A stretch of 5,503 nt of DNA from Actinomycetota bacterium (GTDB lineage Bacteria > Actinomycetota > Acidimicrobiia > Acidimicrobiales > Iamiaceae), in the NCBI GenBank assembly GCA_017882935.1, contig JADGOP010000188.1, forward strand, positions 1 to 5,503, given 5' to 3'. This document shows positions 1 to 5,416 of the stretch, piece by piece. Position numbers and translations under genes: made by a program. Within the stretch, counting starts at the first letter, position 1; each line of letters opens with the position of its first letter. The notes under the pieces are model-generated. The model was not told where the DNA came from. It searched no databases and saw only the letters and a program-made list of their open reading frames with translations.

Positions 1-19
1 GGGGTGGGGTGGGGTGGGG
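1..19 (+). repeat. GGGGT pentanucleotide repeat with G-quadruplex potential, downstream of aceE
   Basis: Three GGGGT units followed by GGGG form four runs of four guanines separated by single thymines, the ideal pattern for an intramolecular G-quadruplex. More short G runs follow to about position 29. The tract starts 11 bp beyond the aceE stop codon, and because it touches the window edge its full length is unknown. Guanines lie on the template strand of aceE, so the aceE transcript would read as a C-rich, G-poor stretch here. That composition also suits a Rho loading site. Such repeats can change length by replication slippage. The pattern is directly visible; folding and any role in termination are inferred. 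Confidence 0.7.
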
Positions 20-29
20 CGAGGGAGGG

Positions 30-2729
30 TCAGCGGGCGGGGTCGACGCGGTCGATCGCCCCGGCCAGGTCGTAGTGCTCGATCGCGTCCTTGACCTGTT
101 CGGGCTTGGCCTCGCCGGCGTCGGTGAGCGCGCTGAGCACCGCGACCACGAGGTGGGGGCCGTCGGTCTCGAACCAGCGGCGCAGCGCCTCGCGGGTGTC
201 GCTGCGACCGAAGCCGTCGGTGCCGAGGACGTGGAACGGCGCGGGCACCCAGCGGGCGACCTGGTCGGGGACCAACGTCATGAAGTCGGTGACGGCGACG
301 ACGGGTCCCGGGGTGTCGGCGAGAAGCTCGGTGACGCGCGGGGTGCGCCGGGCCTCTTCCGGGTGCAGGCGGTTCCAGCGGTCGACGTCGAGGGCGTCCT
401 CGCGCAGCCGCTTGTACGAGGTGGCGCTCCACAGGTCGATGCCGATGCCGTAGCGCTCGGCGAGCTCGGCCTGGGCGAACCGCGCCGCGCCGTGGGCGGT
501 GCCCGAGAAGAGCACCGTGGCGGCGGCGGGCACGCCCTCGGGCGCGGGGGCCCAGCGGTAGAGGCCCTCGACGATGCCCTCGGCCGAGGCGTCGGGCTGC
601 GGGGGCATGACGTAGTTCTCGTTGTAGAGCGTGAGGTAGAAGAACACGTCGTCGGGGTCGGGCCCGTACATGCGGTGGATGCCGTGGCGCACGATCTCGG
701 CCATCTCGTAGGCGAACGCGGGGTCGTAGGCCTGCACCGGGGGCACGGTGGCGGCGAGCACGTGGCTGTGCCCGTCCTGGTGCTGCAGGCCCTCGCCGAG
801 GAGCGTGGTGCGGCCCGCGGTGGCGCCGAGCAGGAAGCCACGGGTGCGGGCGTCGGCCGCGGCCCAGATGAGGTCGCCCACGCGCTGGAAGCCGAACATG
901 GAGTAGAAGGCGAAGAAGGGGACCATGGGGACGCCCCGCGTGGCGTACGACGTGCCGGCCGCGGTGAAGCTGGCCATGCCGCCCGCCTCGGTGATGCCCT
1001 CCTCGATGATCTGCCCGTTGCGCGCTTCGGTGTAGGAGAGGAGCAGGTCGTGGTCGACGGGCTCGTAGGCCTGGCCGTGCGGCGCGTAGATGGCCAGCTC
1101 CCTGAAGAGGCCGTCCATGCCGAAGGTGCGGCCCTCGTCGGGGATGATCGGCACGACCCGAGGCCCGAACCCGGGCGCACGGCACAGGCCGCGCAGCAGC
1201 CGGGTGAAGGCCATCGTCGTCGACACCTCCTGCTTGCCCGACCCGGCCGCGAACTCGGCGAACACGTCGTCGCTCGGAAGGGGGAGGGGACGCCGCACGT
1301 GCGTGGTGCGTGCCGGGAGCGGGCCGCCGAGCGCGCGGCGTCGCTCGCGGAGGTACTCGAGCGCGGGTGAGCCCTCGGCGGGGAGGTAGTACGGCGGCTC
1401 GGCGCCGTCGGCGAGGGCCTCCTCGGGGATCTCGTCCTGCAGGTAGAGGCGCTCCCGCAGGACCCGGAACTGCTCGGCCGTCATCTTCTTGATCTGGTGG
1501 GTGGCGTTGCGCGACTCGACCAACGGCCCGAGCGTCCAGCCCTTGATGGTCTTGGCGAGGATGACGGTGGGGGCGCCCTCCTGCTCGACCGCCGCCTGGT
1601 AGGCCGCGTAGAGCTTGCGGTAGTCGTGGCCGCCGCGGGGGAGCCAGCGCAGGTCGTCGTCGGACAGGTGCTCGACGAGCTTCCGCAGCCGGGGATCGGG
1701 GCCGAAGAAGTGCTCGCGGATGTAGGCGCCAGACTCGACCGCGAGCCGTTGGAACTCGCCGTCGACGGTGGTGTTCATCTTGTTGAGCAGCACGCCGTCG
1801 ACGTCGCGCGCCAGCAGCTCGTCCCAACGGGACCCCCACACCACCTTGATCACGTTCCACCCGGCGCCGCGGAAGATGGCTTCGAGCTCCTGGATGATCT
1901 TGCCGTTGCCGCGCACCGGACCATCGAGGCGTTGGAGGTTGCAGTTGACGACCCACGTGAGGTTGTCGAGGCCCTCGCGCGCGGCGAGCGAGATCGCGCC
2001 GAGCGTCTCGGGCTCGTCGACCTCGCCGTCGCCCACGAAGCACCACACCCGCGACGCGGAGGTGTCGTCGATCTGCCGGTTGTGCAGGTAGCGGCTGAAG
2101 CGCGCCTGGTAGATCGAGTTGATCGGGCCGAGGCCCATCGACACCGTGGGGAACTCCCAGAAGTCGGGCATGAGCCGCGGGTGGGGGTAGCTCGACAGCC
2201 CGTGGCCGCCGACCTCGCGCCGGAAGTGATCGAGCTGGTCGGCGTCGAGCCGCCCCTCGAGGAAGGCCCGGGCGTAGATGCCCGGCGCAGCGTGGCCCTG
2301 CACGTAGACGTGGTCGCCGGGCTGGCCGTCGGCGTTGCCGCGGAAGAACCAGTTGAAGCCCACCTCGTACAGCGAGGCCGACGAGGCGAACGTGGCGAGG
2401 TGGCCGCCGATGCCCTCGGCGTGCTTGTTCGCCTTGACCACCATCACCGCGGCGTTCCAGCGGATGAAGGCCCGGATGCGGCGCTCGAGGTCCTCGTCGC
2501 CGGGGAACCAGGCCTGCTGCTCGGGCGGGATCGAGTTCACGTAGGGCGTGCTGACCGACGCGGGCGTGCCGACCTGGAGCTCGCGCGACCGCTCGAGCAG
2601 CTTGGACAGCAGGAACCGGGCCCGCGTGCGACCGTGCGTGTCGACCACCGCGTCGAGCGAGTCGAGCCACTCGCGCGTCTCCGCCGGGTCGATGTCGGGA
2701 AGCTGGTGCACGAACCCGTCGATGATCAT
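30..2729 (-). CDS. aceE: Pyruvate dehydrogenase E1 component, homodimeric AceE type
   Basis: The 899-residue product should be the thiamine diphosphate-dependent E1 subunit that decarboxylates pyruvate and acetylates the E2 lipoyl group in the cytoplasmic pyruvate dehydrogenase complex. Length fits the family (E. coli AceE is 887). The diphosphate-binding motif GDGEVDEPE starts at residue 233 and continues to NCNLQRLDGPVRGNGK. His110 (GIGGH), His146 (QGH) and His411 (NATHQ) match E. coli His106, His142 and His407 with a constant offset of four. Glu532 in PDEGRTFGM matches the cofactor-activating Glu571. The transketolase-like central domain (GLQHQDGHSH at 648) and C-terminal domain (GTDGFGRSD at 836) are complete. 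The ATG at 2729 is chosen because GGAGAG lies 6 nt upstream and MIIDGF leads into the usual IDPAETREWLDS start; an upstream GTG at 2801 would add 24 unlike residues. No E2 or E3 gene is nearby, which is common in actinobacteria. A TetR gene lies 87 bp upstream. Confidence 0.97.
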   Translation of the reverse strand: MIIDGFVHQLPDIDPAETREWLDSLDAVVDTHGRTRARFLLSKLLERSRELQVGTPASVSTPYVNSIPPEQQAWFPGDEDLERRIRAFIRWNAAVMVVKANKHAEGIGGHLATFASSASLYEVGFNWFFRGNADGQPGDHVYVQGHAAPGIYARAFLEGRLDADQLDHFRREVGGHGLSSYPHPRLMPDFWEFPTVSMGLGPINSIYQARFSRYLHNRQIDDTSASRVWCFVGDGEVDEPETLGAISLAAREGLDNLTWVVNCNLQRLDGPVRGNGKIIQELEAIFRGAGWNVIKVVWGSRWDELLARDVDGVLLNKMNTTVDGEFQRLAVESGAYIREHFFGPDPRLRKLVEHLSDDDLRWLPRGGHDYRKLYAAYQAAVEQEGAPTVILAKTIKGWTLGPLVESRNATHQIKKMTAEQFRVLRERLYLQDEIPEEALADGAEPPYYLPAEGSPALEYLRERRRALGGPLPARTTHVRRPLPLPSDDVFAEFAAGSGKQEVSTTMAFTRLLRGLCRAPGFGPRVVPIIPDEGRTFGMDGLFRELAIYAPHGQAYEPVDHDLLLSYTEARNGQIIEEGITEAGGMASFTAAGTSYATRGVPMVPFFAFYSMFGFQRVGDLIWAAADARTRGFLLGATAGRTTLLGEGLQHQDGHSHVLAATVPPVQAYDPAFAYEMAEIVRHGIHRMYGPDPDDVFFYLTLYNENYVMPPQPDASAEGIVEGLYRWAPAPEGVPAAATVLFSGTAHGAARFAQAELAERYGIGIDLWSATSYKRLREDALDVDRWNRLHPEEARRTPRVTELLADTPGPVVAVTDFMTLVPDQVARWVPAPFHVLGTDGFGRSDTREALRRWFETDGPHLVVAVLSALTDAGEAKPEQVKDAIEHYDLAGAIDRVDPAR

Positions 2730-2735
2730 CCGGTG

Positions 2736-2741
2736 CTCTCC
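2736..2741 (-). promoter_or_regulatory. Ribosome binding site of aceE
   Basis: Read on the minus strand this is GGAGAG, six nucleotides before the ATG at 2729. It decides between this start and the in-frame GTG at 2801, so aceE has a leadered start, unlike the regulator and lipase genes next to it. Confidence 0.75.
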
Positions 2742-2772
2742 GTGTGGTGGCCTGGCTCCCACCCAGTGAAGC

Positions 2773-2785
2773 GGTCCGCCGGACC
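2773..2785. repeat. Perfect 13-bp inverted repeat in the tetR-aceE gap
   Basis: GGTCCG and CGGACC are perfect 6-bp complementary arms around a single central C. The element lies 44 bp upstream of the aceE ATG. It could be a protein-binding site or a small hairpin in the aceE leader; a one-base loop does not fit an RNA hairpin well unless the inner pairs open. It does not resemble the GAACA/TGTTC arms of the tetR-lipase operator candidate, so the same protein need not bind it. The symmetry is seen; the function is unknown. Confidence 0.45.
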
Positions 2786-2800
2786 TTTCGCACGCCGCCA

Positions 2801-2815
2801 CCGGCGCAGGGCCGG
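2801..2815 (-). repeat. GC-rich hairpin immediately after the tetR stop
   Basis: CCGGC and GCCGG arms (5 bp) flank a 5-nt loop, starting one base past the regulator's stop codon. There is no run of uridines after it, so it is at best a weak or Rho-assisted terminator or a 3'-end stabilising structure. Such short GC palindromes are common by chance in this composition. Read-through into aceE is therefore plausible. Confidence 0.3.
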
Positions 2816-2816
2816 A

Positions 2817-3437
2817 TCAGTCGTCGGCGGTGGCCACCACATGCGCCACGAGGTCGAGGACCGGGTCGCGCAGCGCCCGCAGCGCGTCGATGTCGTCGTC
2901 GACCAACGGCTTGGTGACGAGGGCCCCCACCGCCGCCACGAGCACGGTGCAGGCGAAGCGCCCCCGGGGGCCGGTGGTGCCGAGGAGCTCCGCCACCACC
3001 TCGACGACGCGCTGCTGCATGGCGGCGCGCCGGTCGATCGCCTCGGGGCCCGCGGCATAGACCTCGACCAGGAACACCCGGGCGTGCGCGCGGTGCTCGA
3101 CGAGCGTGTCGAGGTAGCGGTCGAAGACCTCGGCGAACCGGTCGACGGGAGCGAGGGCCAGGTCGGGGCCGTCGTCGACCCGGGCGAACAGCACCTCGGC
3201 CGCGGCGTCGAAGGTGGCCATGAAGCACGCCGACTTCGAGTGGAACTGCTGGTAGAAGGTCTCGCGGGAGACGCCTGCGCCGGCGATGACATCGGCGACC
3301 GTGGTGGCCACGAAGCCCTTGCGGCTCACCGCGTCGGCCATGGCCAGCAGCAGCCGGGCCCGCTGGGCGCGGCCCACCTCCTCGCGGCTGAGGCCGTGCC
3401 GGCCGCGGGGGAGTCGTGCCGTGTCGACCGGTGCCAT
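2817..3437 (-). CDS. TetR-family transcriptional regulator
   Basis: The 206-residue product has the size and layout of a TetR-type repressor. The N-terminal DNA-binding domain spans about residues 23 to 72, with the helix-turn-helix at about 45 to 66 (TTVADVIAGAGVSRETFYQQF, ending with the typical FYQQFHSK). The lead-in LPRGRHGLSREEV is of a kind I associate with actinobacterial TetR proteins. The C-terminal half (about 85 to 206) is mostly helical in character and should form the ligand and dimer domain; its ligand cannot be named. The ATG at 3437 is preferred over an in-frame GTG at 3446 because TAGCGT lies exactly 7 nt before the ATG with no good ribosome binding site, as expected for a leaderless transcript. 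The gene is divergent from the lipase gene across a palindromic control region and lies upstream of aceE on the same strand. Autorepression and lipase control are likely; aceE control is possible. Confidence 0.93.
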   Translation of the reverse strand: MAPVDTARLPRGRHGLSREEVGRAQRARLLLAMADAVSRKGFVATTVADVIAGAGVSRETFYQQFHSKSACFMATFDAAAEVLFARVDDGPDLALAPVDRFAEVFDRYLDTLVEHRAHARVFLVEVYAAGPEAIDRRAAMQQRVVEVVAELLGTTGPRGRFACTVLVAAVGALVTKPLVDDDIDALRALRDPVLDLVAHVVATADD

Positions 3438-3444
3438 GGCGCCC

Positions 3445-3450
3445 ACGCTA
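3445..3450 (-). promoter_or_regulatory. -10 box of the tetR promoter (leaderless)
   Basis: Read on the minus strand this is TAGCGT, matching the actinobacterial TANNNT -10 pattern. Seven bases separate it from the ATG at 3437, so transcription would begin at or next to the A of the start codon. No clear -35 hexamer is seen; the place where it would lie falls inside the 28-bp inverted repeat. Confidence 0.6.
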
Positions 3451-3478
3451 CATCCACGAACATCGCTGTTCCCCGATG
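3451..3478. promoter_or_regulatory. Candidate TetR operator, 28-bp two-tier inverted repeat
   Basis: Inner arms GAACA (3458-3462) and TGTTC (3467-3471) surround a 4-bp centre. Outer arms CATC (3451-3454) and GATG (3475-3478) sit 3 bp outside the inner arms on each side. Nine of nine arm pairs match about one centre between 3464 and 3465. The repeat occupies exactly the space between the two divergent -10 boxes, covering about -14 to -41 of tetR and -16 to -43 of the lipase gene if both start at their ATG. A protein bound here would block RNA polymerase on both sides. Position next to a divergent tetR gene, size and symmetry all fit a TetR operator. The symmetry is seen; binding by the adjacent regulator is inferred. 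Confidence 0.7.
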
Positions 3479-3480
3479 AG

Positions 3481-3486
3481 TAGGCT
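3481..3486 (+). promoter_or_regulatory. -10 box of the lipase promoter (leaderless)
   Basis: TAGGCT matches TANNNT and ends 7 bases before the ATG at 3494, mirroring the tetR promoter on the other side of the inverted repeat. No ribosome binding site is evident before this ATG, which supports a leaderless message and this start over the in-frame ATG at 3476, which lies inside the right outer arm of the inverted repeat. Confidence 0.6.
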
Positions 3487-3493
3487 CGCCGCC

Positions 3494-3601
3494 ATGGCTC
3501 CCGCTGCGCTGCACCCGCCGTCCCGCGCCCGTCACGGCCACCCGCTCCGGCCCGGTGCGCTCGCCCTCGCCATTGCCCTGCTGCTCGTCGGCGCGGGGTG
3601 C
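3494..3601 (+). other. Signal peptide of the lipase, ending at putative lipobox Cys36
   Basis: Arginines and histidines at residues 11 to 19 precede a run of Ala and Leu residues (about 21 to 34) and the tetrad GAGC. Cleavage would be before Cys36 if signal peptidase II acts. With Gly at -3 and no strong Leu there, processing by signal peptidase I nearby, giving a free secreted enzyme, remains possible. Confidence 0.65.
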
Positions 3602-4750
3602 TCGAGCGCGTCCGCGCGCAGGACCGCGGCGGTGCACCGCCCTCCGGTCAGCTCACGGCCCGCTCCGCCCGAGCAGTTCACCGGGTCCGTGGCCGACTTC
3701 TACCGGGTGCCGTCGCCGCTGCGGCCCGACCGTCCCGGTCAGCTCATCCGGGTGCAGGCGATGTCGACCACGGCGACTGCGGTCACGGTGCGCGTGATGT
3801 ACCACTCCCGCGACGCGCGCCACCGCGACCGCGCCGTGACCGGCGTGATCAGCTACCCCACGGCTCCCGCGCCCCACGGGGGCTGGCCGGTCGTGTCGTG
3901 GGCGCACGGCACGAGTGGGCTCGCCGCGCCGTGCGCGCCCTCGCGCTACCAGGGTGCGCCCGGGTTCGGCGTCATGGCCGTCGACGTGGCCACCGACTAC
4001 ATCGGCCTCGGCCCCCTCGGTGAGCGGCACCCCTACCTGTCTGGCCCGAGCGAGGCCCACAGCGTCATCGACGCGGTCCGCGCCGCTCGCGACCTGCGCG
4101 CCGCCCACGCCGGTCGGCGCTGGTTGGCGCTCGGACACTCGCAGGGTGGCCACTCGGCCCTGTTCACCAACCAGCTGGCGTCCTCCTATGCGCCCGAGCT
4201 CCACCTGCTCGGCACCGTGGCGTTCGCCCCGGCGTCGGTGCTGGCTCGCACCTTCGGCCCCGACGACCAGGAGATCCCGGCGCTGGTGGGCCTCATGGCG
4301 CTGTACGGCATGCAGGCCGACCACCCCCAGGTGCACCCACGCGACTACGTGTCCCCCCAGGTGGCGGCCCACGACTCGGTGATCGACACCGGCTGCCTGA
4401 ACGACATCATCGCGGCGTTCGTGGCCATCCCGCCGGCGCAGCTCTACACGCACAGCCCGGCCACCACGGAGCCCGCCCGCTCGATCCTGCTGGCCAACGA
4501 CCCCGGCCACGTGCGCTCCCGCTCGCCGCTGCTCATCGTGAACGGGACGGCCGACGTGTTCGTCGTCCCCGCGCGGGTCGACGCGCTCATGGAGCAGCTC
4601 TGCTCGGTCCACCAGGTCGCGCAGCGCCTCGTCGTCCCCGGAGCCACCCACGACAACGTGGTGCGCCTGGCGGGCCTGCAGGTCACGGCCTGGCTCCAGG
4701 ACCGGCTGGCCGGGAAGCGACCGGCAAGCTCCTGCCCGGCGACGCACTGA
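3494..4750 (+). CDS. Secreted or lipid-anchored alpha/beta-hydrolase, secretory lipase-like
   Basis: The 418-residue product is probably an exported esterase or lipase. Residues 1 to 35 form a signal peptide: basic N-region, hydrophobic core at about 21 to 34, then VGAG before Cys36. That is an acceptable, not ideal, lipobox (Gly instead of Leu at -3), so the mature protein may be a lipoprotein. The catalytic Ser216 sits in GHSQGG; the likely acid is Asp354 in NGTADVFV and the likely base His386 in PGATHDN. His138-Gly139 in WAHGTSG, followed by APCAPS, resembles the oxyanion region of the secretory lipase family (PF03583, Candida antarctica lipase A type). Four further cysteines (147, 301, 370, 414) could form two disulfides, fitting an extracytoplasmic location. 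The substrate cannot be told from the sequence: triglycerides, other esters or a cell-envelope lipid are possible. It is divergent from the TetR gene, which probably regulates it. The catalytic set is complete, with no sign of decay. Confidence 0.88.
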   Translation: MAPAALHPPSRARHGHPLRPGALALAIALLLVGAGCSSASARRTAAVHRPPVSSRPAPPEQFTGSVADFYRVPSPLRPDRPGQLIRVQAMSTTATAVTVRVMYHSRDARHRDRAVTGVISYPTAPAPHGGWPVVSWAHGTSGLAAPCAPSRYQGAPGFGVMAVDVATDYIGLGPLGERHPYLSGPSEAHSVIDAVRAARDLRAAHAGRRWLALGHSQGGHSALFTNQLASSYAPELHLLGTVAFAPASVLARTFGPDDQEIPALVGLMALYGMQADHPQVHPRDYVSPQVAAHDSVIDTGCLNDIIAAFVAIPPAQLYTHSPATTEPARSILLANDPGHVRSRSPLLIVNGTADVFVVPARVDALMEQLCSVHQVAQRLVVPGATHDNVVRLAGLQVTAWLQDRLAGKRPASSCPATH

Positions 4751-4767
4751 CGCCACGCCGCCGGGCA
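4733..4767 (+). terminator. GC-rich 9-bp stem-loop spanning the lipase stop codon
   Basis: TGCCCGGCG (4733-4741) pairs perfectly with CGCCGGGCA (4759-4767) around a 17-nt loop that contains the TGA at 4748-4750. There is no uridine tract, only AGGGG after the stem, so it would have to work as a U-less terminator, which has been proposed for actinobacteria, or as a 3'-end stabiliser. It sits between the lipase and rnhA genes. The stem is seen; terminator activity is inferred. Confidence 0.4.
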
Positions 4768-4810
4768 AGGGGTGTCGTCGGGCCGGGCCGGGCGATGGGA
4801 AGCTGACGGC

Positions 4811-5359
4811 GTGCCACCCGACTCGCTGTTCCCCGACGACACGTTCACCGAGGAGGTCGTGGCGGCACCGGACCGGACCGACGGCCTGCGCGACGCGGCC
4901 CTCGACGTCACGGTCGTCTACACCGACGGCGCCTGCTCGGGGAACCCGGGGCCCGGCGGCTGGGCGTGGGCCGTGCCGCACGGCCGGTGGGCGAGCGGCG
5001 CCGAGGCGCGCAGCACCAACCAGCGCATGGAGGTGATGGCGGTGCTCGACGCGCTGCGCCGCCTCGAGGGACCCGTCCGGGTGGTGAGCGACTCGACGTA
5101 CGTCGTGAACTGCTTCCGCGACCGCTGGTGGCAGGGCTGGCTGCGGCGTGGCTGGATCAACAGCCAGCGCAAGCCGGTGGCCAACCGCGACCTGTGGGAG
5201 CCCCTCGTCGACCTGTACCGCGGGCGTGCCACCGAGATCGACTTCGAGTGGGTCAAGGGGCACAGCGGCGACCGCTGGAACGACGTCGTCGACCGCCTGG
5301 CCGTCGAGGCGGCCCGGGCGCAGCAGCCGGCTGCGGGAATCCATCCGCTGGATCCTTGA
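4811..5359 (+). CDS. rnhA: Ribonuclease HI
   Basis: The 182-residue product should cut the RNA strand of RNA-DNA hybrids with divalent metal ions, clearing R-loops and primers. All catalytic residues of the family are visible: Asp39 in YTDGACSGNPGPGGW, Glu74 in TNQRMEVM, Asp94 in VVSDSTYV, His151 in KGHSGD and Asp161 in VVDRLA, matching E. coli Asp10, Glu48, Asp70, His124 and Asp134. The basic handle region (about 103 to 121, WWQGWLRRGWINSQRK) is present. There is no N-terminal hybrid-binding domain and no C-terminal phosphatase fusion of the mycobacterial Rv2228c kind. The N-terminus is about 29 residues longer than in E. coli, acidic and probably disordered (nine Asp/Glu and two Arg in the first 32). 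The GTG at 4811 is chosen because GGGAAG lies about 8 nt upstream; an in-frame GTG at 4772 would add 13 residues and has no well-spaced ribosome binding site. No TANNNT box lies in the 60 bp before it, so it may be read from the lipase promoter. Confidence 0.94.
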   Translation: MPPDSLFPDDTFTEEVVAAPDRTDGLRDAALDVTVVYTDGACSGNPGPGGWAWAVPHGRWASGAEARSTNQRMEVMAVLDALRRLEGPVRVVSDSTYVVNCFRDRWWQGWLRRGWINSQRKPVANRDLWEPLVDLYRGRATEIDFEWVKGHSGDRWNDVVDRLAVEAARAQQPAAGIHPLDP

Positions 5360-5369
5360 GAGCCCCCGG

Positions 5370-5375
5370 TAACCT
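5370..5375 (+). promoter_or_regulatory. Candidate -10 box upstream of the permease gene
   Basis: TAACCT fits TANNNT and is followed by a purine at a suitable distance (A5383), giving a leader of about 34 nt. No clear -35 is seen; it would fall in the last codons of rnhA. The permease gene therefore probably has its own promoter and does not depend on rnhA. Confidence 0.45.
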
Positions 5376-5389
5376 TTGCGTCACGCCCC

Positions 5390-5401
5390 AGTCAGCTGAC
5401 T
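5390..5401. promoter_or_regulatory. Perfect 12-bp palindrome in the permease leader
   Basis: AGTCAGCTGACT is a perfect dyad with no spacer, located just downstream of the predicted transcription start and 3 bp before the ribosome binding site. This is a natural place for an operator. A hairpin is unlikely because there is no loop. The regulator is unknown. Confidence 0.4.
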
Positions 5402-5404
5402 CTC

Positions 5405-5410
5405 GGGAGG
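5405..5410 (+). promoter_or_regulatory. Ribosome binding site of the permease gene
   Basis: GGGAGG lies six bases before the GTG at 5417, a near-ideal spacing. This fixes a GTG start for the truncated gene. Confidence 0.75.
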
Positions 5411-5416
5411 GGCCGC

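Noticed and set aside
2727..2801. Longer aceE start at the GTG at 2801
   Set aside because: The extra 24 residues do not resemble AceE N-termini, while the ATG at 2729 has a well-spaced GGAGAG and leads into the conserved start of the family.
1497..3479. A 660-codon plus-strand open frame antisense to aceE and tetR (likewise 9-1370 plus)
   Set aside because: These lie opposite well-supported genes, have low-complexity Val/Gly/Arg/Glu-rich translations with no recognisable domain, and arise because GC-rich third positions suppress stop codons in shadow frames.
3416..3493. Longer lipase start (3416 or ATG 3476)
   Set aside because: The 3416 start would overlap tetR. The 3476 start lies in the outer arm of the inverted repeat and upstream of the -10 box at 3481, so a message from that promoter would not contain it.
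4780..4793. GGGCC direct repeat, about 2.8 copies, before rnhA
   Set aside because: Too short and too close to background composition to support a function.
4823..4836. Fourteen-base exact match between the rnhA N-terminal codons and the operator region (3463-3476)
   Set aside because: By a rough estimate at this GC content, about one 14-base repeat is expected by chance in a window this size. Only one half of the inverted repeat is copied, so it is not a second operator.
3653..5344. A 563-codon minus-strand open frame spanning the lipase and rnhA genes
   Set aside because: It runs antisense through two genes with complete catalytic motifs, has no recognisable domain and has the composition of a GC shadow frame.
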